Made by a program: the position numbers and the translations under genes. 62,409 nt of DNA from Bacteroides sp. GTDB lineage: Bacteria > Bacteroidota > Bacteroidia > Bacteroidales > Bacteroidaceae. The stretch is from the NCBI RefSeq assembly GCF_030151085.1, contig NZ_JASLER010000098.1, positions 1-62,409 of the forward strand. Reading direction: 5' to 3'. This document shows positions 26,679 through 36,432 of this stretch, piece by piece; position 1 is the stretch's first letter; every line of letters starts with the position of its first letter. The notes under the pieces are model-generated. The model was not told the DNA's origin. It saw only the letters and a program-made list of their open reading frames with translations, and searched no databases.

Positions 26679-27770
26679 TTATTCATTGATAGCACCGCAA
26701 TGCGGACAAATGCCTTTTTCCTTGATTTTTTGTCCACACTTACCGCAACGGTATCGGGACACGGTGAGAGACACTCGCAACCTCTTGACAAACACCCAAA
26801 GGAAAGCTGCCAAAAACAGATAGCCCACGTAAATATATGTGGTGAGAATAAAGAAGAAATAGCAGAAGATACAACAGGACGCCAATCCTAAAAGATAGAA
26901 TACAGCCGCTGCCGGGGAAAGTTGGCGGAATAAATCATCAAGTACCGCCAACAGCACGATGATAAACAGCCAAATGCTCATCAAGAATATAGAAAGGACG
27001 AATGGCACCTTGAAGGGCGACAAAGTAGGATTAAAGTAGAAGTGCTGCCACGTATCGGGCACAAATACCTGCATCGACTCGTAAACCGTAGCACTAAACG
27101 CCATCAGCAGACATAACAATAACGGATAAACACTGTCGATATCATTGAAATAAACCATCCTCAACTGCTTGCGACGGAATGCCCGGAAAAGCCAGGCAGC
27201 CACAAATAGTGCAAAGATGATAAAAAAATACGAGGCATGCGTATCACTAAACAGATAGATAGACTGTGAAATGCTGTCCGTCGGCACAAAGGCATGCATC
27301 ATCTCCGACTCCCTCAGCCAGCCTTGTATCTCTTGCGAATGCGCCAACTTCACCCACACGCTATCCACGCTGTCTGCAGGATGGATGGCAAATTCTGCTA
27401 CTACTACCCGGTCCCCCTGATAGAGCATATTATAGCAATCTTTTACGGGCAAACAAGCAAGATTTATAGAATCGGCATGCACTTCCAGGTTCGTATTCCA
27501 TGTATAATGCCGTTCGTATAAGTAGGTCAGCGAGTCACGGGTTTTCTCACTCATCTCCTCGTCTTCCAGATTGGGACGGGGATAGTGGCAAGAAACCAGA
27601 GAAATGAAGAATGAAGAATAAAGAATGAAGAATAAGAGCGCGCGCAGGGAGCATAAGGAGTGCAAGAAATGCCTCCTACCTCTCACTACCTGCCAACAGT
27701 TGCCCATCAGACTTTCGTAGTCCTTCCTTTGCAAGTTCTTCATTCTTAATTCCTTATTCTTCATTTCCAT
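26679..27770 (-). CDS. Membrane protein with C-terminal zinc ribbon
   Basis: A 363-residue protein I do not recognise as a named family. It shows a hydrophobic N-terminal segment ending in a lipobox-like LVSC, a soluble extracytoplasmic part (about 65-175), then some six membrane segments (about 178-335), and a C-terminal zinc ribbon with paired cysteines in YRCGKCGQ and CPHCGAINE. The first 65 codons are built on 7-bp repeats (27600-27768), so the N-terminus may have been remodelled by an insertion. Its ATG overlaps the end of the U32 gene by 17 bases. Confidence 0.6.
   Translation of the reverse strand: MEMKNKELRMKNLQRKDYESLMGNCWQVVRGRRHFLHSLCSLRALLFFILYSSFFISLVSCHYPRPNLEDEEMSEKTRDSLTYLYERHYTWNTNLEVHADSINLACLPVKDCYNMLYQGDRVVVAEFAIHPADSVDSVWVKLAHSQEIQGWLRESEMMHAFVPTDSISQSIYLFSDTHASYFFIIFALFVAAWLFRAFRRKQLRMVYFNDIDSVYPLLLCLLMAFSATVYESMQVFVPDTWQHFYFNPTLSPFKVPFVLSIFLMSIWLFIIVLLAVLDDLFRQLSPAAAVFYLLGLASCCIFCYFFFILTTYIYVGYLFLAAFLWVFVKRLRVSLTVSRYRCGKCGQKIKEKGICPHCGAINE
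27600..27768. repeat. Heptamer-repeat element at the start of the zinc-ribbon gene
   Basis: Plus-strand units GAATGAA, GAATAAA, GAATGAA, GAATAAG (about 27609-27636) face TTCATTC, TTAATTC, CTTATTC, TTCATTT (about 27739-27766). A 13-bp perfect inverted repeat, AATGAAGAATAAG at 27624-27636 and CTTATTCTTCATT at 27753-27765, encloses about 116 bp. It spans the U32 stop codon and the first 60 codons of the next gene. Confidence 0.65.
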
Positions 27771-29634
27771 ATACTTTCATCTGACAATTCTTACAGTCGA
27801 AACTCAAGCGGAATCGTTTACCGTCCGTACCTTCCAGAAAATAAGGTTCACGGTAAGGAGAATGGCCTTTCTGATGAGTGGGACACCACCCCATACTATA
27901 ACGCAGGCAATGTTTGCAGAACATAAGTACCGCCTGGGGTACAGTCTGTTTTTCGTAAGCCGGCGACACGGAAGATAATCCATGCTCCAGATAGAAGCCC
28001 CGGGCTGCACTGTTCATTACATTTCCCAAATACGTCAGAGAATTAGCGGGGAAGGCATGTTGGGTAGGTTTCCATACAGCCAGTTCGCGACGGTAGGTAA
28101 TGCGGCGGGCAGCCATCAATTTATCAATAGTCTGGCGGCGCCAGTCGGCTACAACAGAAGCAGGAATAAACCAGTTTTCGGTAAAGCGGATCATAATCCC
28201 TGCGGTATCTTCCGACAAAGTTGCCTTTACCTCAAAAGGTGTATTACCCAGTTTACTCAATTGAGACCGTAGATTTTCCTGCTGCGGCGTACGTGCCAGT
28301 TCTTTTGAATAAGGGAAAGAAAGAGTAACCCGGTTGTCATCTTCGTCTGCAACCGAAAGAGCAAAGCCGAAAGCGGTTTCAGATAGTTCCCAGAAAATAC
28401 CGATCTTACGTTCGGCAGATTTACGGGTAAGGATGCGCTCAAAGTCCTGATCGAAATTGCGATAAAGACGGGTACGTGGTTTGATGCGAGGTATCTCCCC
28501 TGCCGGATAAAGTTTATTGTCCTCCACCCGGTTAATGCGGAAACCTTGCAGACGTCCCTGCTCGTCGAGGAAACAAACACCGTCTCCATTATGGAAGGAC
28601 TTCACACCGGCAACGGTAAGATAATTGCCTCGCTGCTCCTTCATGGTACCCATTTCTTCTCCCAATGATTTAGGAGTATCGAAAGAAGTAATATCCTGTT
28701 CCCTTCCCTGAAGGAAATAATGAGTGAAGCCTCGACTGAAACTCTTATCTAACTGAGGCTTAAAGTCGATATGGCAAGTACCCGAAGAAGCACGTACATA
28801 CTCCTTACGACGGGCAAAAATGGTATCCAACTTCTGACGGTACGCTGCTGTGACGTTTTTCACGTATGTAACGTCTTTCAGGCGACCTTCTATCTTTAAG
28901 GAAGTAGCGCCTGCATCCAGCAGTTCTTCCAGTATCTCGCTCTGATTGAGGTCTTTCAAAGAAAGCAAATGTTTATCACGCACTATCGTCTTGCCGTCAG
29001 AATCTACCAGACTAAACGGTAACCGGCAGAATTGCGCACATTCGCCCCGGTTGGCACTCCGCCCGAAACATGCCTGACTGACATAGCATTGCCCACTATA
29101 GCTGACGCAAAGTGCCCCATGCACAAAAACTTCAAGCGGCACCTCGGGACATGCTTCGTGGATGTCACGTATCTCTTGCAAAGAAAGTTCCCTCGCCAGC
29201 ACCACCTGACGAAAACCAGCTTCAGCCAGAAAACGCACTTTCTCCGGAGTACGGTTATCCATCTGGGTACTGCCGTGCAACGGAATAGGCGGAAGATTCA
29301 ATTTCGTGATACCCATATCTTGAACGATCAATGCATCCACACCGATACGGTATAATTCCCAAATCATCTTCTCCGTCTCTTCTAACTCTTCTTCTTTCAG
29401 AATGGTATTAACGGTAACATAGATACGGGTGTTATACAGATGAGCATGTTCCACCAAAGCTGCAATATCTTCCAGTGAATTGACGGCGGCAGCACGGGCA
29501 CCAAACTTAGGGGCACCGATATACACAGCATCCGCACCATGATTCACTGCTTCAATACCACATTCCAAATTCTTGGCAGGAGCCAGCAGCTCTATTTTTC
29601 TTTGCTTTATCACTCGTTGTTTATTCAATATCAT
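27754..29634 (-). CDS. U32 family protein (RlhA-like)
   Basis: A 626-residue U32 protein. It begins with IELLAPAKNLECGIEAVNHGADAVYIGA and has the family signature region EVFVHGALCVSYSGQCYVS followed by the Cys-rich NRGECAQFCR, which in RNA-modifying U32 proteins is linked to iron-sulfur binding. The long form with an extended C-terminal domain is nearest to RlhA (23S rRNA hydroxylation) rather than the shorter TrhP, but I cannot prove this. I place the start at ATG 29634, overlapping metA by 14 bases; the frame extends to 29664. Confidence 0.82.
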   Translation of the reverse strand: MILNKQRVIKQRKIELLAPAKNLECGIEAVNHGADAVYIGAPKFGARAAAVNSLEDIAALVEHAHLYNTRIYVTVNTILKEEELEETEKMIWELYRIGVDALIVQDMGITKLNLPPIPLHGSTQMDNRTPEKVRFLAEAGFRQVVLARELSLQEIRDIHEACPEVPLEVFVHGALCVSYSGQCYVSQACFGRSANRGECAQFCRLPFSLVDSDGKTIVRDKHLLSLKDLNQSEILEELLDAGATSLKIEGRLKDVTYVKNVTAAYRQKLDTIFARRKEYVRASSGTCHIDFKPQLDKSFSRGFTHYFLQGREQDITSFDTPKSLGEEMGTMKEQRGNYLTVAGVKSFHNGDGVCFLDEQGRLQGFRINRVEDNKLYPAGEIPRIKPRTRLYRNFDQDFERILTRKSAERKIGIFWELSETAFGFALSVADEDDNRVTLSFPYSKELARTPQQENLRSQLSKLGNTPFEVKATLSEDTAGIMIRFTENWFIPASVVADWRRQTIDKLMAARRITYRRELAVWKPTQHAFPANSLTYLGNVMNSAARGFYLEHGLSSVSPAYEKQTVPQAVLMFCKHCLRYSMGWCPTHQKGHSPYREPYFLEGTDGKRFRLSFDCKNCQMKVYGNEE

Positions 29635-30538
29635 TAATATTATACGGCGTTTCCTGATATACAAAGTAATTCAGCCAGTTGGAGAATAATAAATTGGCAT
29701 GCGCACGCCAACGTACCAAAACGCCCTTTTCTAAATCGTCATCCACATAATAATTGCGAGGCATTTCAATAGGCAATCCCTTATCTAAGTCGCGACGATA
29801 TTCCGTATCCAGAGTTAACGGGGAATATTCAGAATGACCGGTTACGAAGAACTCACGTCCGCCACGAGCCACCGCCAAATATACACCTGCTTCTTTTGAT
29901 TCGGAAAGCACTGTCAATTCCGGTACTTTCAGTATATCTTCTCTGCGCACTTCCGTATGACGGCTATGAGGCACAAAGAACATATCATCAAATCCCCGAA
30001 AAATGGGATGCAAAGGTTGCAATGTACGATGTTCGAAAACACCGAACATCTTCTTACCTAAAGCATATTTGGGTACACCATAATGGTGATAAAGCCCAGC
30101 CTGTGCCGCCCAACAAATATATAAGGTCGAAGTGACATGCGTACGAGCCCAATCGAAAATCTCTGTAATTTCATCCCAATAGGTAACTTCCTCAAAGTCC
30201 ATCTGCTCTACCGGAGCACCGGTAATAATCATTCCATCGTACTTCTCGCCCCGCATCTTCTCAAAATCGGTGTAGAACGTTTTCATGTGTTCTATTGGCG
30301 TGTTTTTAGAAGTATGGCTCTTTATCTTCATGAAAGAGATTTCCACCTGAAGGGGGGTATTGGATAGCAGACGAACTAAGTCCGTTTCCGTCGTTATCTT
30401 CAACGGCATGAGATTCAGGATCACAATGCGTAATGGACGAATGTCTTGTTGCGTTGCCCGAGAGTTGTCAATGACAAAAATATTCTCTTCTTTAAGCAAC
30501 TCTATAGCAGGTAGTTTATCGGGTAAATTTAAAGGCAT
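29621..30538 (-). CDS. metA: Homoserine O-acetyltransferase
   Basis: A 305-residue MetA-family acyltransferase that activates homoserine for methionine synthesis. It shows the active-site cysteine in CWAAQAGLYHHYG and the HSEYS segment. The residue that decides the acyl donor lies in TGAPVE: glutamate here, where the E. coli succinyl enzyme has glycine, so acetyl-CoA is the expected donor. It overlaps the U32 gene by 14 bases. A weak -7 (TAACTTTA, 30587-30594 minus) lies upstream; no SAM riboswitch was recognised in 30539-30878. Confidence 0.93.
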   Translation of the reverse strand: MPLNLPDKLPAIELLKEENIFVIDNSRATQQDIRPLRIVILNLMPLKITTETDLVRLLSNTPLQVEISFMKIKSHTSKNTPIEHMKTFYTDFEKMRGEKYDGMIITGAPVEQMDFEEVTYWDEITEIFDWARTHVTSTLYICWAAQAGLYHHYGVPKYALGKKMFGVFEHRTLQPLHPIFRGFDDMFFVPHSRHTEVRREDILKVPELTVLSESKEAGVYLAVARGGREFFVTGHSEYSPLTLDTEYRRDLDKGLPIEMPRNYYVDDDLEKGVLVRWRAHANLLFSNWLNYFVYQETPYNINDIE

Positions 30539-30727
30539 GAATTTATATCTATGGTTTAACTTATTACTATATACGATTTTAGTGTGTAAAGTTAGACAAA
30601 AAATCAGAGTGTGATAAATAATTTATAAAAGTTTTTATTGATTTATGGTCTACCATTCAATATATAAAACTACTTTTGTTACCGTTTATAACGAAAAAGT
30701 GCGATAAACACAGAGTGAAATGCACCA

Positions 30728-30747
30728 TAATGTCTAGCGAGACATTA
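30728..30747. promoter_or_regulatory. 20-bp palindrome in the metA-fimbrillin divergent region
   Basis: TAATGTCT-AGCG-AGACATTA has perfect 8-bp arms around a 4-base centre. It lies between divergent genes, about 150 bp before the fimbrillin-like gene, so an operator is more likely than a terminator. A possible -7 box TATATTTA is at 30805-30812. The rest of the 340-bp gap is AT-rich and featureless. Confidence 0.5.
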
Positions 30748-30878
30748 ACAATTAGCATCCTAAAGCGCAACTACTTTTCCATACCAATTAGGTACTACTC
30801 AGTCTATATTTAGATACACTAGATCAGTGAATATTAACAGGGATATAGGCAGTTACCATCCCGAACAAATTCTATATT

Positions 30879-32774
30879 ATGAAAAAGAAAACGCTAATTG
30901 GAAACATGTTTTTTATGACACTATTTTGCTGTACTACAGCATGTGTTAATCAAATCGAAAAAGAGACTCAAGAAGGAAGTGTACCAATCACTTTCGCCAT
31001 AAAAGAAGGTAAAGCCTCAACCAAAGCTACCAACAATCTTTTTGACAAAGGTGATAAAGTAGCGTTGTACGCAATGCTACCGGAATTCAGCATTGACCAG
31101 AAGCGATACCTCGACAACTTATGTCTGACTTGTGGAAGCAATAACACCCTGATACCTTCCAAAGATATATTTTATCCGGAAGGAGAAGATGCAACCCTGC
31201 ATTTTATCAGCTACTACCCTTACTGTGATGAGGGTATTCCAACCGGAAGTTCCCTTATTCCCATATCTGTACAATCCAACCAAAACGATAAAGATGCCTA
31301 TTCGCAAAGCGATTTTGTTTTAGCAAAAGCCACCGGAACTGCTAGCAGTAGCGAAACCGTAGAATTAGAGTACCAGCACAAACTTACTAAAATGAAAATC
31401 ACCCTTATCCCGGGCAAAAATGAAAATATAGATAACATGCTAAAAGCAAATCCACGAATTATTGCCACCGGTTTCTACACACATGCAGAATATGACCTGA
31501 CAAAAGGAACTTTCAATCTATCAGATGGAACCGTATCGGATATTATCTCATCGGGTACATGGGAAAAAGACAAAGACAATAATCTAACAGGCAAAGAGTT
31601 TATTATCATCCCTCAACCAATCAGCAAAGAGCAATCACTTCAAATGGAGTGGAACGGACGAATATATAGCTGTCCCATACCCACCCCTGAGGAAATAGCA
31701 GGTAGCAAGCAATATGAAATCAGGATAACATCAATGCAGGCTAATAGTAATATATTGAGCAGCATGATTGGGTCAATCAAAGAATGGGAATCTTGTATTG
31801 CATTAGACAACACAAACAATAATGGAAGCTATGCCGCCCTTCACTTATCTGTTCTTTCCTTCTCCCAATCCAATGTATACCGGGTTTATTCAAACAATAA
31901 GCCAATAGCAGAAATATGCAAAGAATATCTGTCATCAGGAAAACTGACCTCAAAAGCAATTGTAGTCTACCCGGTTAAGGAAGATGAAACAACCGATTTA
32001 AGCAGAGGAAAAGTACTTCAACTATTGGATACCAAAGAAGCGATTAATGGTGGAATCATCTGCTGGGATAAGGAGAAAAATTCATTTAGCTACGATGCCG
32101 GTAACTCAGCAGCCATCAACGAAATCTACTTTGACAAAGACGGCAACATTTTCCAAAGCAAACCGGAGGCACCCATCAACGTAAGTATTGCAAAATACAC
32201 GATACGTGACACAAAAAATGGGGTACAAGAATATCCTATTGTAAAAATAGGTACTCAATATTGGATGAAAGATAATCTACGAGCTACTTATTATCAAGAC
32301 GGTAGTCCTATAGCATTGCTAATAAACCTTGGTAAAGATCCCGGATATTACAAAGCAAAAGACTATGATTTTTACTTTTATAACGGAGAAGCTGTAAATA
32401 CAAAGTCAATAGCTCCATACGGATGGAAAATACCAACAACAGCAGACTGGGATAAGCTGAATGCTTATATAAACGAAGATGCTTCTTTACTGAAATCAGG
32501 GGAATGGCAGTATGCAGGACATGGAACCGGCGATGTCGCTCCGGTAGAAAATAAGACAATGTTCAACTTGTATCCTGCCGGAATGTGGTTTCAGAATTAT
32601 CATGCGAACATATACAAGATGGCAGGTTTTTGGAGTTTGGATGAAGTAACCGGTAAAGTTCCTGAACAAACTGTATTTTTTATGGGGCAAAGTAATGAAA
32701 TGGTTAAAGATCAAACGATAGCAACGGGCTATAATTATTATAAAGGTCTTTCCATTCGCTGTATAAAAGAATAG
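30879..32774 (+). CDS. Fimbrillin-like lipoprotein with C-terminal FISUMP domain
   Basis: A 631-residue surface lipoprotein: lipobox TTAC with Cys22, then a fimbrillin-type N-terminal half (ITFAIKEGKASTKA, DKVALYAMLP, YPEGEDATLHFISYYPY, YQHKLTKMKITL), resembling the Mfa-like family of Bacteroidetes pilus subunits. The C-terminal 170 residues (KIGTQYWMKDNLRATYYQDG, YGWKIPTTADW, KGLSIRCIKE) match the domain known from Fibrobacter succinogenes paralogous surface proteins. The combination suggests a tip or adhesin subunit. No pilus assembly genes are adjacent. Confidence 0.75.
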   Translation: MKKKTLIGNMFFMTLFCCTTACVNQIEKETQEGSVPITFAIKEGKASTKATNNLFDKGDKVALYAMLPEFSIDQKRYLDNLCLTCGSNNTLIPSKDIFYPEGEDATLHFISYYPYCDEGIPTGSSLIPISVQSNQNDKDAYSQSDFVLAKATGTASSSETVELEYQHKLTKMKITLIPGKNENIDNMLKANPRIIATGFYTHAEYDLTKGTFNLSDGTVSDIISSGTWEKDKDNNLTGKEFIIIPQPISKEQSLQMEWNGRIYSCPIPTPEEIAGSKQYEIRITSMQANSNILSSMIGSIKEWESCIALDNTNNNGSYAALHLSVLSFSQSNVYRVYSNNKPIAEICKEYLSSGKLTSKAIVVYPVKEDETTDLSRGKVLQLLDTKEAINGGIICWDKEKNSFSYDAGNSAAINEIYFDKDGNIFQSKPEAPINVSIAKYTIRDTKNGVQEYPIVKIGTQYWMKDNLRATYYQDGSPIALLINLGKDPGYYKAKDYDFYFYNGEAVNTKSIAPYGWKIPTTADWDKLNAYINEDASLLKSGEWQYAGHGTGDVAPVENKTMFNLYPAGMWFQNYHANIYKMAGFWSLDEVTGKVPEQTVFFMGQSNEMVKDQTIATGYNYYKGLSIRCIKE

Positions 32775-32807
32775 CCGCCATTTTCGGCATATCTCATTTC
32801 TTTTTCG

Positions 32808-32815
32808 TATTTTTG
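32808..32815 (+). promoter_or_regulatory. -7 box of the metF promoter
   Basis: TATTTTTG matches TAnnTTTG exactly and lies 50 bp before the ATG at 32866. It precedes the longer in-frame start at 32824 by only 8 bases, which argues for the shorter protein. Confidence 0.55.
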
Positions 32816-32865
32816 TTCCCAATGTGCAAGATTTTTGCCAATTAGACAAAGATAACGAAAAAGAA

Positions 32866-33819
32866 ATGAGAGTAATCGACCTGATACACAGTAACGAAAA
32901 AACAGCTTTTTCATTTGAAATATTGCCACCTTTGAAAGGCACAGGCATTGATAAGCTGTACCAAACCATAGATACATTACGAGAATTCGATCCCAAATAC
33001 ATCAACATTACCACACACCGTAGCGAGTATGTATACAAAGACCTTGGCAACGGATTATTCCAACGGAATCGTCTACGTCGTCGTCCGGGTACTGTAGCTG
33101 TAGCGGCTGCCATCCAAAATAAATACAACATTACGGCTGTCCCCCATATTCTTTGTAGTGGTTTTAGCCGGGAAGAGACAGAATATGTTTTGCTCGATTT
33201 ACAGTTTCTGGGAATTACCGACCTATTGGTATTACGTGGTGACAAAGCAAAGCATGAATCCGTGTTTACTCCGGAAGGTGATGGCTACCATCATGCGATT
33301 GAACTACAGGAACAAATCAATAATTTCAACAATGGTATTTTCGTGGATGGTTCGGAAATGAAAGTCACCAATACCCCCTTCTCATACGGTGTAGCCTGCT
33401 ATCCAGAAAAACATGAAGAATCTCCCAACTTAGATTCAGACATCTACTGGCTAAAGAAGAAAATGGAAATGGGTGCCGAATATGCAGTTACCCAACTTTT
33501 CTATGATAACCGGAAATATTTCGATTTTGTGGAACGTGCCCGCCAAGCAGGTGTTACCATTCCCATCATTCCAGGTATCAAACCGTTTAAGAAGATGTCG
33601 CAACTCAGTATGATCCCCAAAACATTCAAAGTTGATTTGCCCGAAGATCTGACTAAAGAAACTTTGAAATGCAAGAGTGACGCTGATGCACAACAAGTAG
33701 GTATTGAGTGGTGTGTGCAACAATGCAAGGAGCTTATGGCACATGGTATCCCAAGTCTGCACTTCTATTCTGTAGGAGCAACAGACAGCATCAAAGAAGT
33801 TGCCAAGCAAATTTATTAA
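32866..33819 (+). CDS. metF: Methylenetetrahydrofolate reductase
   Basis: A 317-residue flavoenzyme that makes methyl-tetrahydrofolate for methionine synthesis. It has FSFEILPPLKG near the start, NITTHRSE, VLRGD and the C-terminal GIPSLHFYSVG, all usual MetF segments. The frame can extend to 32824, but the extra residues (MQDFCQLDKDNEKE) lie almost on the promoter and are not family-like. Only distantly linked to metA in this window. Confidence 0.94.
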   Translation: MRVIDLIHSNEKTAFSFEILPPLKGTGIDKLYQTIDTLREFDPKYINITTHRSEYVYKDLGNGLFQRNRLRRRPGTVAVAAAIQNKYNITAVPHILCSGFSREETEYVLLDLQFLGITDLLVLRGDKAKHESVFTPEGDGYHHAIELQEQINNFNNGIFVDGSEMKVTNTPFSYGVACYPEKHEESPNLDSDIYWLKKKMEMGAEYAVTQLFYDNRKYFDFVERARQAGVTIPIIPGIKPFKKMSQLSMIPKTFKVDLPEDLTKETLKCKSDADAQQVGIEWCVQQCKELMAHGIPSLHFYSVGATDSIKEVAKQIY

Positions 33820-33859
33820 GAAATAAGAATTGAGAACTAACTGATTATCGTGATTAATT

Positions 33860-33886
33860 ACTAATCACTAATCACTAATCACTAAT
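33860..33886. repeat. AATCACT heptamer array before holB
   Basis: Almost four tandem copies of the 7-bp unit ACTAATC fill most of the short gap between metF and holB. The same AATCACT unit occurs at 17127-17147 and 40370-40383. Confidence 0.8.
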
Positions 33887-33891
33887 ATATC

Positions 33892-35019
33892 GTGTTCGGT
33901 TTTAAAGATGTAATAGGACAAGAAGCTGCCAAACAAAGGCTGATACAAGAAGTGCAAGAAGGGCGTATTCCTCATGCACAACTTTTTTGTGGTCCGTCAG
34001 GAGTAGGCAAACTTCCATTAGCATTGGCCTATGCCCGTTATATCTGCTGCCCTAACCGTACGGAAACAGATGCGTGCGGTACTTGTCCCTCTTGTGTAAA
34101 ATGGAATAAACTGGTACATCCCGATGTGCACTTCGTTTTTCCGATTGTAAAAAATGCCAAGAGTAAGAAAGAAGTTTGCGATGACTATATTGCTAGTTGG
34201 CGCAACCTGTTGCTCAATAGTGCTTACTTCGGGCTAAACCATTGGCTGAATGAGATGGATGCTGAGAATGGTCAAGCCATTATCTATGCCAAAGAAAGTG
34301 ACGAAATTACTCGTAAACTCAGTTTGAAGTCCAGCGAAGGAGGTTATAAAGTAACCATAGTCTGGTTGCCGGAAAAGATGCATGAAGTATGTGCCAATAA
34401 GCTACTCAAACTATTGGAGGAACCACCTGAGAAAACAATATTCCTGTTAATATCCGAAGCTCCTGAGATGATTTTGCAAACCATCCTCAGTCGTACACAA
34501 CGTTTCAACATCAATAAGATCGAAGAATCGGATATGGCAGCAGCCTTGCAACAAAAATATGGAGTGCAGCCCAGAGACAGTGAAACGATAGCCCATCTCG
34601 CAAATGGAGACTTTGTCAAAGCACTGGAAACCATCCATCTGAACGAAGAGAATGAACTTTTTTTCGAGCTGTTTGTCAACTTGATGCGTCTCTCTTATCA
34701 ACGTAAAATAAGGGAAATGAAGCAATGGAGCGAACAACTGGCAAGTATAGGACGCGAGCGTCAAAAACACTTTTTGGAATACTGCCAACGCATGATTCGG
34801 GAGAACTTCATCTATAATTTGCATCAAAAAGAGATGAGTTATATGACATTGCCTGAACAGAACTTCGCTACCCGTTTTGCCCCATTCGTCAACGAACGAA
34901 ACGTTATGGGCATTATGGACGAGCTGACCGAAGCGCAAGTACATATAGAGCAGAACGTCAATGCCAGAATGGTTTTCTTTGATTTTTCACTAAAAATGAT
35001 TGTATTATTAAAACAATAG
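33892..35019 (+). CDS. holB: DNA polymerase III delta' subunit
   Basis: A 375-residue clamp-loader subunit. It starts VFGFKDVIGQEAAKQRL (GTG start at 33892), has the P-loop GPSGVGK with the last position changed from K-S/T to K-L, which fits a non-hydrolysing delta' subunit, and a four-cysteine zinc site in CPNRTETDACGTCPSC. It is followed by ricT 6 bp later, a common Bacteroidetes order. Confidence 0.88.
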   Translation: MFGFKDVIGQEAAKQRLIQEVQEGRIPHAQLFCGPSGVGKLPLALAYARYICCPNRTETDACGTCPSCVKWNKLVHPDVHFVFPIVKNAKSKKEVCDDYIASWRNLLLNSAYFGLNHWLNEMDAENGQAIIYAKESDEITRKLSLKSSEGGYKVTIVWLPEKMHEVCANKLLKLLEEPPEKTIFLLISEAPEMILQTILSRTQRFNINKIEESDMAAALQQKYGVQPRDSETIAHLANGDFVKALETIHLNEENELFFELFVNLMRLSYQRKIREMKQWSEQLASIGRERQKHFLEYCQRMIRENFIYNLHQKEMSYMTLPEQNFATRFAPFVNERNVMGIMDELTEAQVHIEQNVNARMVFFDFSLKMIVLLKQ

Positions 35020-35025
35020 ATAAGA

Positions 35026-36432
35026 ATGGAATTTAAACTACATAATGGAAGCGGAGGTCTCTGCTGCAAAAGCTGCGGCAGGCAAGACAAGCAACTGAAT
35101 ACCTACGATTGGCTCGCCGATATTCCCGGCAATGCCGAAGAAAGCGATTTAGTGGAAGTTCAGTTTAAGAATACCCGTAAGGGCTATTTCCGTAACAGCA
35201 ATAAGATACCTTTGGAAAAAGGAGATATTGTAGCCGTAGAAGCTACCCCCGGTCACGATATCGGTGTGGTAACACTAACCGGACGCCTTGTTCCGCTACA
35301 GATGAAGAAGGCTAACATTAAGTCGGAAGCCGACATCAAACGTATCTATCGCAAAGCTAAGCCGGTAGATATGGATAAATACAATGAAGCCAAAAGTCGC
35401 GAGCATTCCACCATGATACGTGCCCGCCAAATAGCTGTAGATCTTAATCTCAACATGAAAATCGGAGATGTGGAGTATCAGGGAGACGGAAACAAAGCCA
35501 TCTTCTACTACATTGCCGATGAACGTGTAGACTTCCGCCAATTGATTAAGGTACTTGCTGATGCTTTTCATGTTCGCATTGAAATGAAACAAATCGGTGC
35601 ACGCCAGGAGGCCGGACGCATTGGTGGTATTGGACCTTGCGGACGCGAATTATGCTGCGCTACCTGGATGACTTCTTTTGTTTCGGTATCAACCAGTGCA
35701 GCACGCTTCCAGGACATTTCACTCAATCCTCAGAAGCTTGCCGGTCAGTGTGCCAAACTGAAGTGTTGCCTCAATTATGAAGTAGACTGTTACGTAGAAG
35801 CACAAAAACGTCTGCCTTCCAGAGAAATTGAATTGGAAACTAAAGATGGCTTCTACTATTTCTTCAAAGCTGATATCTTAAACAATCAGATAACTTATTC
35901 CAGTGATAAAAATATTCCTGCCAACTTGGTTACTATCAGTGGAAGACGTGCTTTCGAAATAATCGGGTTAAACAGACGAGGTATCAAACCGGATAATTTA
36001 GTTGAAGAGATTCATCGCCCTGAGCCTAAGAAACCGGTAGATCTGTTGGAACAAGAAAGCCTTACCCGCTTTGACCGTAGCCGCAAAGGTAAGAATGGTG
36101 GTGACAACAGAGAAGGGAATGGTGGCAACAACAACCGTAACAAGAAAAAGAGAAGACCTAATGACAACCGTCCCCAAGGAGGTGAGCAGTCTGCTCCTCA
36201 AAACAGGGAACAATCTAGACCAGGAGAGCCTAGACAAGGAGAACAGCAGCCCAGGCAACAAGGGCAGCAGCCATCCAGACAAGGAGATCAACAACACTCC
36301 CGACCTAAGGATCAACAAAGACAAGGGGATCATCAGCAACGGAATAATAACCGTAGACCGCCACGTAACAACAATCCCAGACCGCAAGGAGAAAGACCTG
36401 CCCACAACAATGATAAACCGGTTCAAGAATAG
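35026..36432 (+). CDS. ricT: PSP1-domain protein RicT (YaaT)
   Basis: A 468-residue protein. Residues to about 310 match the PSP1/RicT family, with the cysteine-rich core GIGPCGRELCCATWM and CAKLKCCLNYE that in B. subtilis takes part in iron-sulfur binding. The last 130 residues are a low-complexity tail rich in Gln, Asn, Arg and Pro, probably disordered and possibly RNA-binding. It lies between holB and gldH and overlaps gldH by 23 bases. Confidence 0.88.
   Translation: MEFKLHNGSGGLCCKSCGRQDKQLNTYDWLADIPGNAEESDLVEVQFKNTRKGYFRNSNKIPLEKGDIVAVEATPGHDIGVVTLTGRLVPLQMKKANIKSEADIKRIYRKAKPVDMDKYNEAKSREHSTMIRARQIAVDLNLNMKIGDVEYQGDGNKAIFYYIADERVDFRQLIKVLADAFHVRIEMKQIGARQEAGRIGGIGPCGRELCCATWMTSFVSVSTSAARFQDISLNPQKLAGQCAKLKCCLNYEVDCYVEAQKRLPSREIELETKDGFYYFFKADILNNQITYSSDKNIPANLVTISGRRAFEIIGLNRRGIKPDNLVEEIHRPEPKKPVDLLEQESLTRFDRSRKGKNGGDNREGNGGNNNRNKKKRRPNDNRPQGGEQSAPQNREQSRPGEPRQGEQQPRQQGQQPSRQGDQQHSRPKDQQRQGDHQQRNNNRRPPRNNNPRPQGERPAHNNDKPVQE

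Noticed and set aside
29621..30538. metA as a succinyltransferase
   Set aside because: The acyl-donor-deciding position in TGAPVE is glutamate, which is linked to acetyl-CoA use.
30539..30878. SAM riboswitch upstream of metA
   Set aside because: No conserved core or stem set of any SAM riboswitch class was recognised; the region is AT-rich with one palindrome.
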